Source of the DNA: Tritrichomonas musculus
Taxonomy: Eukaryota; Parabasalia; Tritrichomonadida; Tritrichomonadidae
Reading direction: 5' to 3'
DNA length: 64,000 bases
NCBI GenBank assembly: GCA_039105265.1
Contig: JAPFFF010000048.1
Location: 1,116,001 to 1,180,000 of the forward strand
In this document: piece by piece, positions 19,979 to 31,194 of the stretch
Layout: each line of letters opens with the position of its first letter
Numbering within the stretch: position 1 is the first letter of the stretch
Notes under the pieces: generated by a model
Seen by the model: the letters and a program-made list of their open reading frames with translations, nothing else
Told to the model about the DNA's origin: nothing
Database searches by the model: none
Translations under genes and position numbers: made by a program

Positions 19979-20627
19979 AAAATAAATATTTAGAAATAAA
20001 ATAACAATGTATATATATTATAATTTTTTCTTTAATTATTATTTATATTAATAAATACAAATATATTAATTATTAAATAATATATACATATATTTAGTTT
20101 TTTTACAAATTGTGAAAAAAAGATTTGAATAATTATTTTTATAATTTGTATATACATATATATTGATAAAATAACTTTAATTTCAAAAGATATTGCTGAA
20201 ATTAAGTTATAAAAATTTTAACTATGCTTTATAATTTTGATTTTTTGCATTAATAGAAAAATATTAATAAAATTTCAGATTTGAAATTTTATTCTATCTG
20301 CATATAAAGAAGTCATATCATAATGACAAAATGGTTGATAATATCTTGAAATTGGCAATTGGAACACCTTTAATGGCTAGAATTGATTTAAAAAAATGAA
20401 AATTTAATTTTATTCATTTCATATAACATATCACAAAATTGAATAAAATTGTAAAATAAGTGTCAGAAACAGACCCCTCAAATATTAACTTTTTCTGTGA
20501 GGGCGATCTTCTCAAATAATAAACGTTCACAGGTCAAATTAATAACGTATTACATTTGTACCTTAATTATTTATTTTACAAAAATGGATCTCAATTTTAA
20601 AAAAAATTCGTGGTCAAATAAGAGGTG

Positions 20628-20673
<46 letters not shown>
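20628..20673. repeat. Poly(A) tract, 46 bp
   Basis: An uninterrupted run of 46 A, the same length as the tract at 8903-8948. It lies just outside the right end of the inverted-repeat element. Confidence 0.95.
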
Positions 20674-20674
<1 letters not shown>

Positions 20675-22059
20675 GGGTATGTTCAAATTTATGGAGAAAA
20701 TTAAACGTACATGTTCAAATATAAACTTAAAACCAAAAGGCAGACCACCATTTTTCCTTTCAAATTTCTCTGACAAATTTTTTTCCTTTCATTTTTTAAA
20801 ATTTTGAACTTTTTATCTCAAATTAATTTTTTCTGTTTTATTTTGGCTGTGTTTGATAAAATTTTTTCTTAATTTTTTTATCTCAAATCTTTTTTTTTCA
20901 AAATAATTATATCCTATAATTTATAAGATAATTAAAGTTTTTATATTATTATTTAATTATATTGATATATTCATAAATATGAAAATAGATAATATTTAAT
21001 ATATTTATTATTTTAAATAATATATTTTATAAATTTGTATCTGTAAGAATTTAATTGAATGCTAAAAAATGAATATCTTATATATAAAAAGCTTTTTGCA
21101 TATATTTGCTATATTTAAATATTATATAATTAATTATATTAATTTTAAATCCAAATACCTATTTTAATAATTGATATTTATATGTATATATTCGTTTTTT
21201 ATTTTAAAAAAATTGAATAAATGAGTTATAATTTGAATTTGGAAAATTAAAACATCTTGTTTGAAAATGTCGCTTTACTAAATGCATCTGCTGTAGAGTT
21301 TGAAGATCTAATACAACAACACAGCCAACAATATTTGATTATATGATAAATTTTCTTTCCAAAATACCGCAACTACCTCAAGATGATTGAAAAAAAAAAG
21401 ATATTATAATATATTGCCTAAAATGCAATAAATCTCAAAATACACAAAAGATACATCTCGAAAAACGCATTTTTCCAAAATTAGGAGAAAATAAATATTT
21501 GCGACATTCTCTTTAAATATCACGATTTCTATTTCCAAATTGTTCATTTATTCCATAAAATTATCAATATTTTCTATTTTTAACCATTAAGCACCAAAAT
21601 ATTACATAATTTTGAAAATTTCTCAAAAAATTTTAATTCAATCGGAACGGCGCAAATATAAATTTTAATTTCTCTGATATTTTGGAACACTTTTTAGCAA
21701 ATTCTTACTTGGATTTAATGATGGAAGACATTTCTTTTCATCTTTTTTATTTTTCATTCAATAAAAAAATCTTTTTATTCAATTTTTTTATTTTTTTTGC
21801 ATTGAAAAATGCAAAATTGAGACGAATCAAAACTCAGACCATTAATTGAATGGAAAAGTGTTCTAAATTGAGAAGACGAAAAATAAAATAACCGCTCAAA
21901 AGGCCAATATAAGGTTGAAAGTGGTCCGACTTTTGACTCCCAGTTTACTGGTAAAAAAAATTTACCTTAAAATCTTTAAAATTTTAAAAGTTATGCAATA
22001 TAATATATATTAAATATTATTCTTTATTTATTCTAGTATTTATACTTTAAATACTATTT

Positions 22060-22480
22060 TCAGAAACCATTCTTGGTAAACTTTTTAAGCCAGAAGTTGA
22101 ATTATATCTTAAATTGGCTGTTGAATTGTATGTTTTCTTTTCGTCATGTTAAGATCAGCGCCTATCGACTCGTTGACGATATTCTTTAATTTATAATTTA
22201 GTAAAGGACCAACTTTTTGCATCAATTTTGATGCTTTCCACATGCGAGCATTTTGATATAAGATGTAGTGATGAATTTGCTTTTTAAAAATCTTCGAGTT
22301 CTTTTTTGATTTTTTGATATTTAATCTGATAATCATTCAAAGTTGTTCTTAATAAAACATTTTCTCTTTTTAAAGCAGATTTTGTTGCTTTTGTACCATT
22401 TTGTTATTTGTTTTTTTGAGCTATCTCTAATGACTCTTGATTAAATCCTCTACCTTTATGTATTAAAATTTTAAATTTTA
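22060..22480 (-). pseudogene. Broken coding relic, possibly transposon-derived
   Basis: Minus-strand text is coding-like in several frames: an N-terminal coiled coil (KRENVLLRTTLNDYQIKYQK), a middle part (HHYILYQNARMWKASKLMQK), then ANLRYNSTSGLKSLPRMVS near 22100-22060. The frame changes between pieces. The order coiled coil followed by a NLRYS-like motif recalls some DNA-transposon proteins, but I cannot name the family. Confidence 0.35.
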
Positions 22481-22768
22481 ATATGTTTATTTGGCCGAAG
22501 ATACAATTTTTCAGACAATTTTATTATTTTGTTTCAAAAAATGAAAAAATAATATCTTAAAACGTTATGTATAATTTTTAAATATTAATAAATAAATAAA
22601 TAATAATATAAATAATAGATAATGAAAAAATATGTTTTACTATCAAGTAATCGTATACATCTAAGTTTCCACCGTTCTATCCTAAGATTAAAAAATCAAT
22701 ATAGTAAGTATTTTCTGAGTCTCATTCAAAAAGCGGTTGTAAAAGTTTTACAGAAAAACTCTACATTC

Positions 22769-22812
22769 AAAAAAAAAAAAAAAAAAAAAAAAAACGTTTT
22801 TTTTTTTTTTTG
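22769..22812. repeat. A26-CG-T16 hairpin
   Basis: A run of 26 A is followed by CG and then 16 T, forming a self-complementary stem with almost no loop. Its origin is unclear. Confidence 0.85.
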
Positions 22813-23830
22813 GATGAAATGCTTTGATACAAAGTTATATGGGAAATAGATGAAATAAATAGAAATAGTTTAATAAATATAATATCTATTTTTAACATGA
22901 TTTCATAATTTTTATGAATTCATTATATTCTTAAGAATAAACCATAAATTTATCATAAATTTTGGTTATCACTTTTTGAGTTAATTTTTTCATAACACTT
23001 TTGTTATAAATTTTTTATTGGATTATTTGATTTATATTTGAATTTACATTTATTTTGCAACATAAAAGTTATTTTACAAATTTGTATTAGTATTTTACCA
23101 TCAATCAATAATAGAACTTTTTAAGAAGATTATTCAAAAGTTTCGATTTTGGCCAAAATATTAATTCAGGTTTTTCTTTCGGAATTACCTAATTAATATA
23201 AAAGTAAAATATTCTGAAAACGCAATCAAATATAAAGTTATCCAAAAAATAAATATAAGGAAATTTACACAATAATTTTAATAATTGAATAATTAAATAT
23301 TTAATAAAATAATAAATTTATACTTAATTATTTATATTATTTTGAATATATATCAAATTACCATATTTAATTGATATTTTACATTTAACTTCATGAAATA
23401 AAACACTTATAAAAGATATGATATTTTGAATGAGTTGAATAATTGATAGAAATTATTTTGAAAAAGATCCGTTATTTAACTTGAAAAAGTTCATTTATTT
23501 CTACCGTTTAAAAAAAAATTGGATGAAATCATTTTTCTTTTTTTTAATAAAATTTTTAATAATTTTGAAATATAATAATAAAAGGAGATAATTAATTAAT
23601 TTATGATCTTAAGAACATTCAATTTTTCAAAGAATTCTGCGTAGATGATTCTATATATTATTTTATTATTTAATAAATATAATTGAAATATTAAATAATA
23701 ATAAACTTAAATAAATATTATTAATGCAAAATAAAGTAAAAAAAAATGTCTATACGAATGCAAAGACAAGATTTTGATGTTTTTAATTTGAATTGAATAA
23801 AATAATAATCTAAAGAATTAAATAACGAAA

Positions 23831-26800
23831 ATGAAAACCGAGGCGATGACTTCCAACCAAACCACATCTCCGATGAGTAATTCTTTATTATCAAGCAATG
23901 CAAAATACGGAGGGATGGTTCAGAAGAAGGCCTACAAGCTCCTACGAAATTATATATTTATATTAATTGGTTACATTGACACCTCAGGTCCCCATTTTAT
24001 AACCCTAAACTCAGTTATTGCATATTTTCGATTTTTCCAGCTTGTAGGCCCTTGCCTTTTTGCCGCATCAGAAAGATTTTGGCCACTTGGCTCTCTACAC
24101 CAAAAATTTGTATCCTACATAACTGTAATTTTTCACCTTGTCCCCATAGAATATCGGTATGAAGCGGGCGTTTACATAGATATCATATATATTGTATTGG
24201 TTGTATTTTATTTTACTTTATTAATATCATCGGCTTTAGTTTACAAGACAACTTCAAAATTACCAAAAGCGGTAGTTATTTTGATACGAGTTTTTGACTG
24301 TTCCTTTATGTTTCTTATCCATCCCATTGCTCTTCAAATGGCCTCTCAAGACGTGTCAAGATTAATCGAAGGCATGGATACGGCCTTCCCAAAAGTCGCC
24401 ACGATTGTAATTGTTGCTCTAACCTACGTTTGCGCGTTTTTCTACTTTTACATGTTTGCCCACATAATGTCAATTACCTTAATTTTCAGACCCACCTCTA
24501 TGCAGACCACTTCAAACGTTCCCCAACTATTTTTATTTATATCTACCTATCTAACCACAATTATATCAGGTGTAGCTTCTTACTTACCACGCATTCCATA
24601 TGTTGTTTTGACCATACTTAATGCTGGAGTGATGTTTTTCACAGCTTACATTCCATTTTTGCCTGGTTCATTTGTCAAATCGCGTAATATGAAGCTTATT
24701 TTCACATCAGGCGCCACTGGGGGATGCTTTTCATTGATTATTTGCGTTTTTGGTATCCTTGACAAAAAAGCATCAATGGCTATTCTCTTTATCAGCATTG
24801 CCATCTTTGTAATTATCATGATTGTTTCATTTCCAATTATTGATAGTTATGAAAAAAGTTGTTTACGAACGCTCGATCTCGTTGCAGAAGACCAAAGTGT
24901 ACCTGACCATTTTAAGAAAGAAAATCATCTCATCAGAGATGCTTGTATTGGTTACAAATATGCACATCCAGTATGTCTTGATTGGTCCCTTTTCAAAGCT
25001 GGTTCAGAAATCTGGCCAGAATCAAGTAACATTTGGGCGACATTTGGCAAATTTGTAGCAATTTATCCTGAAGAAAGCAACTTGTTATCGTACATTATAC
25101 GAAGTATTGAAACTAAGAAATTGAAAGGAAATTTCGCCAAACAAACAATTGCTCAAGGAAGAATGATTCTTGTTCAAAGAGAGACTTCTTTAACACCTGC
25201 TTTAAAGAGGAAAATGCAACATGTTGGTAAATCTGTTCAGCATTCTAAACGTAAATTAAGGCACATTTGGGACATTGTTATTCAAGGTAACACTCATGAA
25301 ATGGAAAATGCTGTTAATCAAGCTTATAATACAATTAATAAGACCCAAGCTGAGTTCAATCATGTCTTGTCTCAGTATCCTAACAACAGGTTCATTTCCC
25401 GTTCCTATGCAAGATTCCTTCAAGAAATTAAAGCTGATTTTAAAGGCTTCCAAGAATGGGTTGAAAAAGTGAAAGTTTTACAAAGAGGCTTAACTGCAAC
25501 TCCCGATAATACTAATATTCTTGGTGTTGAAGCTTTCCCTAATCTTCCTCGAGTACTTGCGATAAAGAACGACAATGTTGCGCTTCAAGCTACAGGCGAA
25601 ACTGAGTCTGCTTTTCAACTTGAAGTTGATATTGAAGATAACGAAGTAAGTGAACAAATGGCTGGAATTCGTGATCAAATCAATTCTTTAACAATTCCTG
25701 CATTAAAATGTATTTCAATAGCAACTATTGTTTCATTTATAGTGATGATTGTTTGCCCAATTATTATCATTTATTTCATTGCTAGAAATTACATCGATTC
25801 ACTTAACAAGCCGTTAGAATTCACTTATTATTTGTCTTATTTAAGATCATTAGCAAATCAACTTCCTTCATTTTCTTTTCATTCTATTTTCGAGGAATAT
25901 CCACCAGTAGATGAAGGCGGTCCGCTCTTTAAAACGCCTGATTTGAGTGACATCGAAGTGCCTTCGCTTGGTAATTATAATAGGACAAAAGATCAGTATG
26001 CGTTCTTAATTAAAGAGCTCACAATCAGCTTGGAAGCGATTGGAAAATTCAGGTCATATAAGGCAGATAATCCTACAATTAAGCTTACCAACGATAGGAC
26101 ATTCAAATCAATCACACCTTATTATTTTTTCCATAATAACGGCTCTTATTCAATTATTAACGTATCAATTCAAAGTGCTTTAATGGACTACACTATTCAA
26201 TTATCTAAATTGAATTCAATTGATAATATTGATCCAGAAATCTTCAAGTCTTCCATTGTCATGAATCCATTAATGAACACTGAAACACTGAATAATTACA
26301 TTAGTTATTCCATTCAGCAACTTAGAGCCTATGTTAGATCTGTTCGAAAAGACATGAATAAATTGATGACAATTGTTTTTGTGTCATTAATTGCGTTCTT
26401 TCTTGTTTATTACACTCTTTTCACATTCTTTGAAATGCGTAATTTGCAATTAGACAAACATGAAATTTACAGCTGCTTGACTTCATTGCCAAAGAATGTC
26501 GTCAGTGGTCTAGCCGAATCTCTTCGTATATTGAAGAAAGATACTGAAGGAACACGAACAACTGAAGTTGATACTGAATTTTCAAAGCAAGAAGATAATA
26601 TTTTGAAGATATTTGCAACTGCTGGTGATGATACAGGAAGCTCATCAGATAAAAATGTTTTCATTGCATGTAATGTTTTTCTTCTGGTAATTGAAATTAT
26701 TTTAACTTTCTTTTTAACAAACCTATTCAAAAAAGTAACTACTCAACTTGATCGAAATGGACCACATCTTAGTTACGTCTTTGGAGCAACAGCATTCATG

Positions 26801-28513
26801 ATGGAAGCTGAAAATACACTCAATGTTGCTGCTGCTACTGGTTCTGGCAAATTTAATTATACAATTAATGAAACTGATTTGTTATTGAAGTTGAATTCAT
26901 CGTATAACTATTTCAATTTTTATTACCAGCAAGCACGATACGGAGGACTAACTAAAGATGATCGTCCTTTTGCTTATTTTGATCAAATTAATGAAGAAGC
27001 TGAAATTAAATATGCTTGTCCTGATCCAGATGCTGTCAAAGAAACATATCGTGAAATATATTCATGTTTTTCGGCAGATCAACAATCGACACTTTTCTTT
27101 GGCATCCTTCAAAAATTGAGTCTTCCTGTCATTGAAGGAAATGCATCACATATTAATACAAGTGATCCTTTATTTGATGAACTTTGGTATGTTAGTGCTA
27201 TTCTTCTTTATGAGTCATTTTACCATCCAATGTTTGTTTCAATTTTGCCTCAATTGAAAGCAACTATTGAAGGTGAAATTCCTGACACTTTTCCTGGTGC
27301 AATAGCATTAGCTATTGTTGGATTAGTTTTTGTTGTTATTACTCTCATTTACGTTTCTCTTGATTCAAAGAAATTGAAGTTTGCATTGTCACTTTTACTT
27401 CATGTTCAATCACAAGTCATCATGCAAACACAGAAAATTGTTGATGTTTTAAACGGCCATTTTGTCTCCAAAGGAAAAGATTCAAAAACACGAAATCATA
27501 AATTCTTTACTGAGATTGTTTCGATTCTTCCTGATTCCGTTATAACGATCAATAATCAAATGGAAATAACGGCTGCTAATAAGTCAACAGAACGTGTTTA
27601 TAGCATGGAAGCTGATGAGTTAGTTGGTACCAAAATTAGTGACTTTTTAAGTTCTTCTTATTTTTCAGAAAACATGACAAAAGTTGTTGAAAATGCAACA
27701 CCTGCAAATGCACCTTGTAATCCAGTTTTAGTTCAATATACGAAAGGTCAAAACTCGACTAATTATCTTGAACTTTCATGTGTTTCATTCAATCAATTTT
27801 TAGTTCTAACGACAAGAGATGTTACACGAATGTTTGTTTACAACACTTTGATTGAAGAAGAAAGATCTAAAAGTGATAAGTTGCTAGCATCTATTCTTCC
27901 ACCATCTTTAGTTGTCCGTGTTCAAAAAGGTGAAAAGAACATTTCTTTTGCTGTCCAAACAGCAACAATTCTCTTCCTCGATATTGTTTCATTTACACCT
28001 TGGTGTGCCTCAAATACAGCAGCAATGGTTATGTCCACTTTGAACACAATGTTCAAGCTTCTCGATAACAAATTGGCAACTCATGACACTGCTACAAAAA
28101 TTAAATGTATCGGTGATTGTTACATGTGTGCTGGTGGCATTTTTGACGAGGTAAATCAACCTCACGTGCATGCTAAAGAAATTACTGAATTCGGTCAAGA
28201 AAGTATCGAATGTGTAAGACAATTGGATGAAGAATTGGAATTGCAACTGCAAATTAGAGTAGGAATCAATACCGGTGGTCCAATCGTGGCTGGTGTTTTG
28301 GGTACTGAAAAGCCAACTTTCGAAATTTTGGGTCCTGCCATTAACATGGCCCAACAGATGGAGCATCACGGTGTGCCAATGCAAGTCCATATTTCAAGAA
28401 GCGTGTACGAGCTGATTTATGGTGGCTCCTTCGTGATTAAAGAAAGAGGTCAGATCGAAATCAAAAGTGGCAAAGTTATCACATACCTCGTTCAGGATAA
28501 AAATGCTGCTTAA
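23831..28513 (+). CDS. Multi-membrane PAS/class III nucleotide cyclase (paralogue 1)
   Basis: The protein has 1560 residues in one exon and starts at an ATG. Approximate order: a cytosolic N-tail, about 9-10 membrane segments (40-340), a cytosolic helical region (350-625) with YPNNRFISRSYARFL, a membrane segment (about 630-655), an outer domain with N-glycosylation-like sites, membrane segments (about 848-870 and 940-960), a second outer domain, a membrane segment (about 1156-1178), a PAS domain (about 1227-1335), a signalling helix (EERSKSDKLLASILPPSL) and a class III cyclase domain (about 1375-1550). Metal-binding Asp are present at 1384 (FLDIVSFT) and 1429 (CIGD); the Lys in KIKCIGD favours ATP. 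The usual transition-state Arg, four residues after Asn1505, is Gln1509. This is the large membrane-cyclase form known from trichomonads; it probably makes cAMP in response to signals at the outer domains (inference). Confidence 0.93.
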   Translation: MKTEAMTSNQTTSPMSNSLLSSNAKYGGMVQKKAYKLLRNYIFILIGYIDTSGPHFITLNSVIAYFRFFQLVGPCLFAASERFWPLGSLHQKFVSYITVIFHLVPIEYRYEAGVYIDIIYIVLVVFYFTLLISSALVYKTTSKLPKAVVILIRVFDCSFMFLIHPIALQMASQDVSRLIEGMDTAFPKVATIVIVALTYVCAFFYFYMFAHIMSITLIFRPTSMQTTSNVPQLFLFISTYLTTIISGVASYLPRIPYVVLTILNAGVMFFTAYIPFLPGSFVKSRNMKLIFTSGATGGCFSLIICVFGILDKKASMAILFISIAIFVIIMIVSFPIIDSYEKSCLRTLDLVAEDQSVPDHFKKENHLIRDACIGYKYAHPVCLDWSLFKAGSEIWPESSNIWATFGKFVAIYPEESNLLSYIIRSIETKKLKGNFAKQTIAQGRMILVQRETSLTPALKRKMQHVGKSVQHSKRKLRHIWDIVIQGNTHEMENAVNQAYNTINKTQAEFNHVLSQYPNNRFISRSYARFLQEIKADFKGFQEWVEKVKVLQRGLTATPDNTNILGVEAFPNLPRVLAIKNDNVALQATGETESAFQLEVDIEDNEVSEQMAGIRDQINSLTIPALKCISIATIVSFIVMIVCPIIIIYFIARNYIDSLNKPLEFTYYLSYLRSLANQLPSFSFHSIFEEYPPVDEGGPLFKTPDLSDIEVPSLGNYNRTKDQYAFLIKELTISLEAIGKFRSYKADNPTIKLTNDRTFKSITPYYFFHNNGSYSIINVSIQSALMDYTIQLSKLNSIDNIDPEIFKSSIVMNPLMNTETLNNYISYSIQQLRAYVRSVRKDMNKLMTIVFVSLIAFFLVYYTLFTFFEMRNLQLDKHEIYSCLTSLPKNVVSGLAESLRILKKDTEGTRTTEVDTEFSKQEDNILKIFATAGDDTGSSSDKNVFIACNVFLLVIEIILTFFLTNLFKKVTTQLDRNGPHLSYVFGATAFMMEAENTLNVAAATGSGKFNYTINETDLLLKLNSSYNYFNFYYQQARYGGLTKDDRPFAYFDQINEEAEIKYACPDPDAVKETYREIYSCFSADQQSTLFFGILQKLSLPVIEGNASHINTSDPLFDELWYVSAILLYESFYHPMFVSILPQLKATIEGEIPDTFPGAIALAIVGLVFVVITLIYVSLDSKKLKFALSLLLHVQSQVIMQTQKIVDVLNGHFVSKGKDSKTRNHKFFTEIVSILPDSVITINNQMEITAANKSTERVYSMEADELVGTKISDFLSSSYFSENMTKVVENATPANAPCNPVLVQYTKGQNSTNYLELSCVSFNQFLVLTTRDVTRMFVYNTLIEEERSKSDKLLASILPPSLVVRVQKGEKNISFAVQTATILFLDIVSFTPWCASNTAAMVMSTLNTMFKLLDNKLATHDTATKIKCIGDCYMCAGGIFDEVNQPHVHAKEITEFGQESIECVRQLDEELELQLQIRVGINTGGPIVAGVLGTEKPTFEILGPAINMAQQMEHHGVPMQVHISRSVYELIYGGSFVIKERGQIEIKSGKVITYLVQDKNAA

Positions 28514-28636
28514 TTAAAAAGGATTATTTTTTTTTAATAATAAAATAAATTTCTTATTTACTTTGTTTCAATATTTTTAATGGATTTTGGTTATTTGCTT
28601 TGGATTACATATCGTCATTTGATCTCGAATTATTTA
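28514..28636. other. Short 3' spacer of cyclase 1
   Basis: AT-rich 3' flank between the cyclase stop codon and the first inverted-repeat element of the pile. The stop context TAATTAAA may overlap a polyadenylation signal, but this is not certain. Confidence 0.35.
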
Positions 28637-28638
28637 TA

Positions 28639-30097
28639 GTTGGTGGACATAATTCTGTTTTGGAGACATAATAATGTTTTCACATCATTTCTATATATTC
28701 AAATTGGACTTTTTAAAAAACAATTGTAGAACAATTAATATCATATTGGATACATTCTATTCCCAGATTTTAATTCACTTTTATCAAACTAAATTTGATC
28801 ATAAATATGATATCGAATTTTTAATTTCTGAATATTTTTTTATTATTTGAAAAAAATTATAATTTACTTTTCATCTATAATTAAAATGTATCATTATTAT
28901 TTATTGAAATAAAATAGATAATTAGAAAAAATGGTTTCATTTTCATTTCACTACTCAAAAAACTCATTTCATATCACATTTCATGCTTTTACCATAAAAA
29001 AAAGGTTGTTTTAATTTGCTCTAACATAGTTATTATTTTAGAATATAATGTATATATTATATTTTAGAAAAAAATTTATTGAAATAATAATTATATAAAA
29101 AGAAAAAGTGTTTTCAAAATATGACAAAAATCATTCATACAAAATTACTAATTTTGAAAAATGAGTTTATTTTATTTCAAATTAGATGCAGTATTAATCA
29201 TCTATATGATGCATATAATATATTAAATATAATAATATGGTTGAAAAAGAATCAATCTTGGAAAAATTTCATTTTTCTTTTTTTCATTCAAAATCATTCA
29301 TAAATCACTCATGCATAATTGATATGATTTCAGAATTACATTATTTGATAACACATACAATGAAATATATTATTAATCCTCTAAAAATCATTGTTGCCCA
29401 TCAAGATTTCAGGTTTTTCTAAGAAATATACAAATTTCACTTTTTTATTTTTTCTATTATAAAAGCATTAAAAATAGCAATTAATCAATAAATATTAGGT
29501 AAGTATAGAAGAACTATTAAAATAATGAAAATAATTTCTCAATGTCTAAAATTGAAAGTCTTTTTAAGTTATTTCAGAAGTTACTCTTTTTCATTAAGGT
29601 AATAGATCTTGAGTAGAACCGCCAATTTTATTCTTTAAATATCATTATACTATATGCATTATATCAAATATTTAAATAAAAATTTAAAAGTTTTTATTTT
29701 TTATTGGAAAAAAACAAAAAAGTGATATGATTTTTAACTTTATTTTGTGCATCAAAATTTTCTTATATGAAAGTTTTTAGATATCAATTATCTGACAAAA
29801 TTATATCATTACTGATTATGAATTAATGATATTATTATTAAATCCCAAGTTTCAATTATTGAGAATAAAATAAGCATTTTGACTTTTTTTTACATTAATG
29901 GCAAAATTTCATATAAATCACAAATATAATATCTCATTTAATTAAATAATGATGTACATAAAATACATTAATAAATTATATAATATTATCAAATAATCTT
30001 TAAAAAGTATTGAGAAAAATGTGTTTTATTTTTGTGTACCATTCAAAAAGTTGAGCAAACATGATTATGTCCCAAAAACATAATTATGTCCACCAAC
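28639..30097. mobile_element. Non-autonomous TA-flanked inverted-repeat element
   Basis: Ends of about 43 bp, beginning GTTGGTGGACATAATT, are inverted copies (28639-28681 and about 30055-30097) with about four mismatches. TA flanks each end (28637-28638 and 30098-30099). Each end holds two GGACATAAT-like motifs, which look like paired transposase-binding sites. The 1459-bp body is AT-rich and has no transposase. This fits a Tc1/mariner-type derivative mobilised in trans. Confidence 0.8.
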
Positions 30098-30113
30098 TAT
30101 ATTAATAATTATC

Positions 30114-31142
30114 AGACCACTGCAAGCCAAATAAATTTCTTTTATTTGAAATATAATTGATATTAATATATTTTTGCTCCAACAATAAATCTATATTTAT
30201 AATATCTGTTTGATCTTTCTGTTTAATATTGAGATATATATATTTTAAAATTTATGCAAATTTTTTTTCTGAAAAAGTTGATAATTTCATTCAAAAATAT
30301 ATCTGTTTTATTAAAATGATTTATAATTCGATAATTATGAATACGATTATTATGAAATTATAATAAAGTAATTATATCATGTTAATGAATAAGTGTACAA
30401 AATATTATAAGAAAATTGGCGCTAAGTTTTTAGAAAAATAACATTATAAATTGATAGAGTTTTATTGGTTGAGGACAAAATATTCTGATTAACGATTAAT
30501 AATTGAATATAATTGTTTTTTTTATAATTCATTAGCTAGTTTATAAAAAAACGCAATGATAATATGTCCATATTAGTTATTATCGTATTTATTTTATATT
30601 TCAACGCAATTGAAATGTCTCTAAAAAAATATCATTATTGATATGAATATATAAAACAATTTTGTGTTAATTGTTTCAATTCTCATGCATATATATACAT
30701 TCAATTGCCATCATTTTGTGGCTAATTATAATAATCATTTATATTGGTTTGAACGAATATTATACAATCATTTTAAATTAAGATGACTTTTACTAAAAAC
30801 GTAGCGCCAATTTTCTTATAATATTTTGTACACTTATTCATTAACATGATATAATTACTTTATTATAATTTCATAATAATCGTATTCATAATTATCGAAT
30901 TATAAATCATTTTAATAAAACAGATATTTTTTGAATGAAATTATCAACTTTTTCAGAAAAAAAATTTGCATAAATTTTAAAATATATATATCTCAATATT
31001 AAACAGAAAGATCAAACAGATATTAAAACTGTAGATTTATGCTTCAATTTAAAAATTATTTTTATTATTAATAAAATATGATAAAGTATTTTTCACCCTT
31101 CTCACAATTTTGAATGGTTTATATTTTGGCTTACAGTGCTCT
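30114..31142. mobile_element. Fold-back element with 8-bp target duplication and 224-bp inverted arms
   Basis: The outer ends read AGACCACTGCAAGCC (30114) and the inverted AGAGCACTGTAAGCC (ending 31142). The 8-bp duplication TAATTATC is exact on both sides (30106-30113 and 31143-31150), which fits hAT- or P-type transposition. Inside, 30201-30424 and 30802-31024 are near-perfect inverted copies, separated by a 377-bp loop. The outer 85-115 bp beyond the arms are far more diverged. There is no transposase, so it is non-autonomous. If transcribed, the arms would form a long double-stranded RNA. Confidence 0.85.
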
Positions 31143-31194
31143 TAATTATCATAGTTTCCAACAAGAAAAAAAAAAAAAAAAATCTAATTCAATT

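Larger units (their letters stand above)
17738..20567. mobile_element. TA-flanked terminal-inverted-repeat element, host of a nested Tc1
   Basis: A 28-bp block at 17736-17763, beginning TAATTAAGGTAC, is repeated exactly in inverted orientation at 20542-20569. TA dinucleotides sit at both outer borders, as in Tc1/mariner-type target duplications. The interior holds no transposase of its own. About 1.4 kb of it is the separate Tc1 transposon at 18193-19575, leaving a non-autonomous element of roughly 1.45 kb. The perfect ends suggest a fairly young copy. The inner 13 bases of its end also occur at 15431-15443, beside the dead Myb/DDE transposase, so that family might have mobilised it (inference). 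Confidence 0.82.
20570..23830. other. Gene-free AT-rich stretch upstream of cyclase 1
   Basis: No intact gene is visible. There is a 46-base poly(A) run at 20628-20673 and an A/T hairpin at 22769-22812. A plus-strand coding-like scrap at about 21263-21345 reads VALLNASAVEFEDLIQQHSQ. The 300 bases before the cyclase ATG contain no clear TCA(C/T)(A/T) initiator. Confidence 0.45.
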
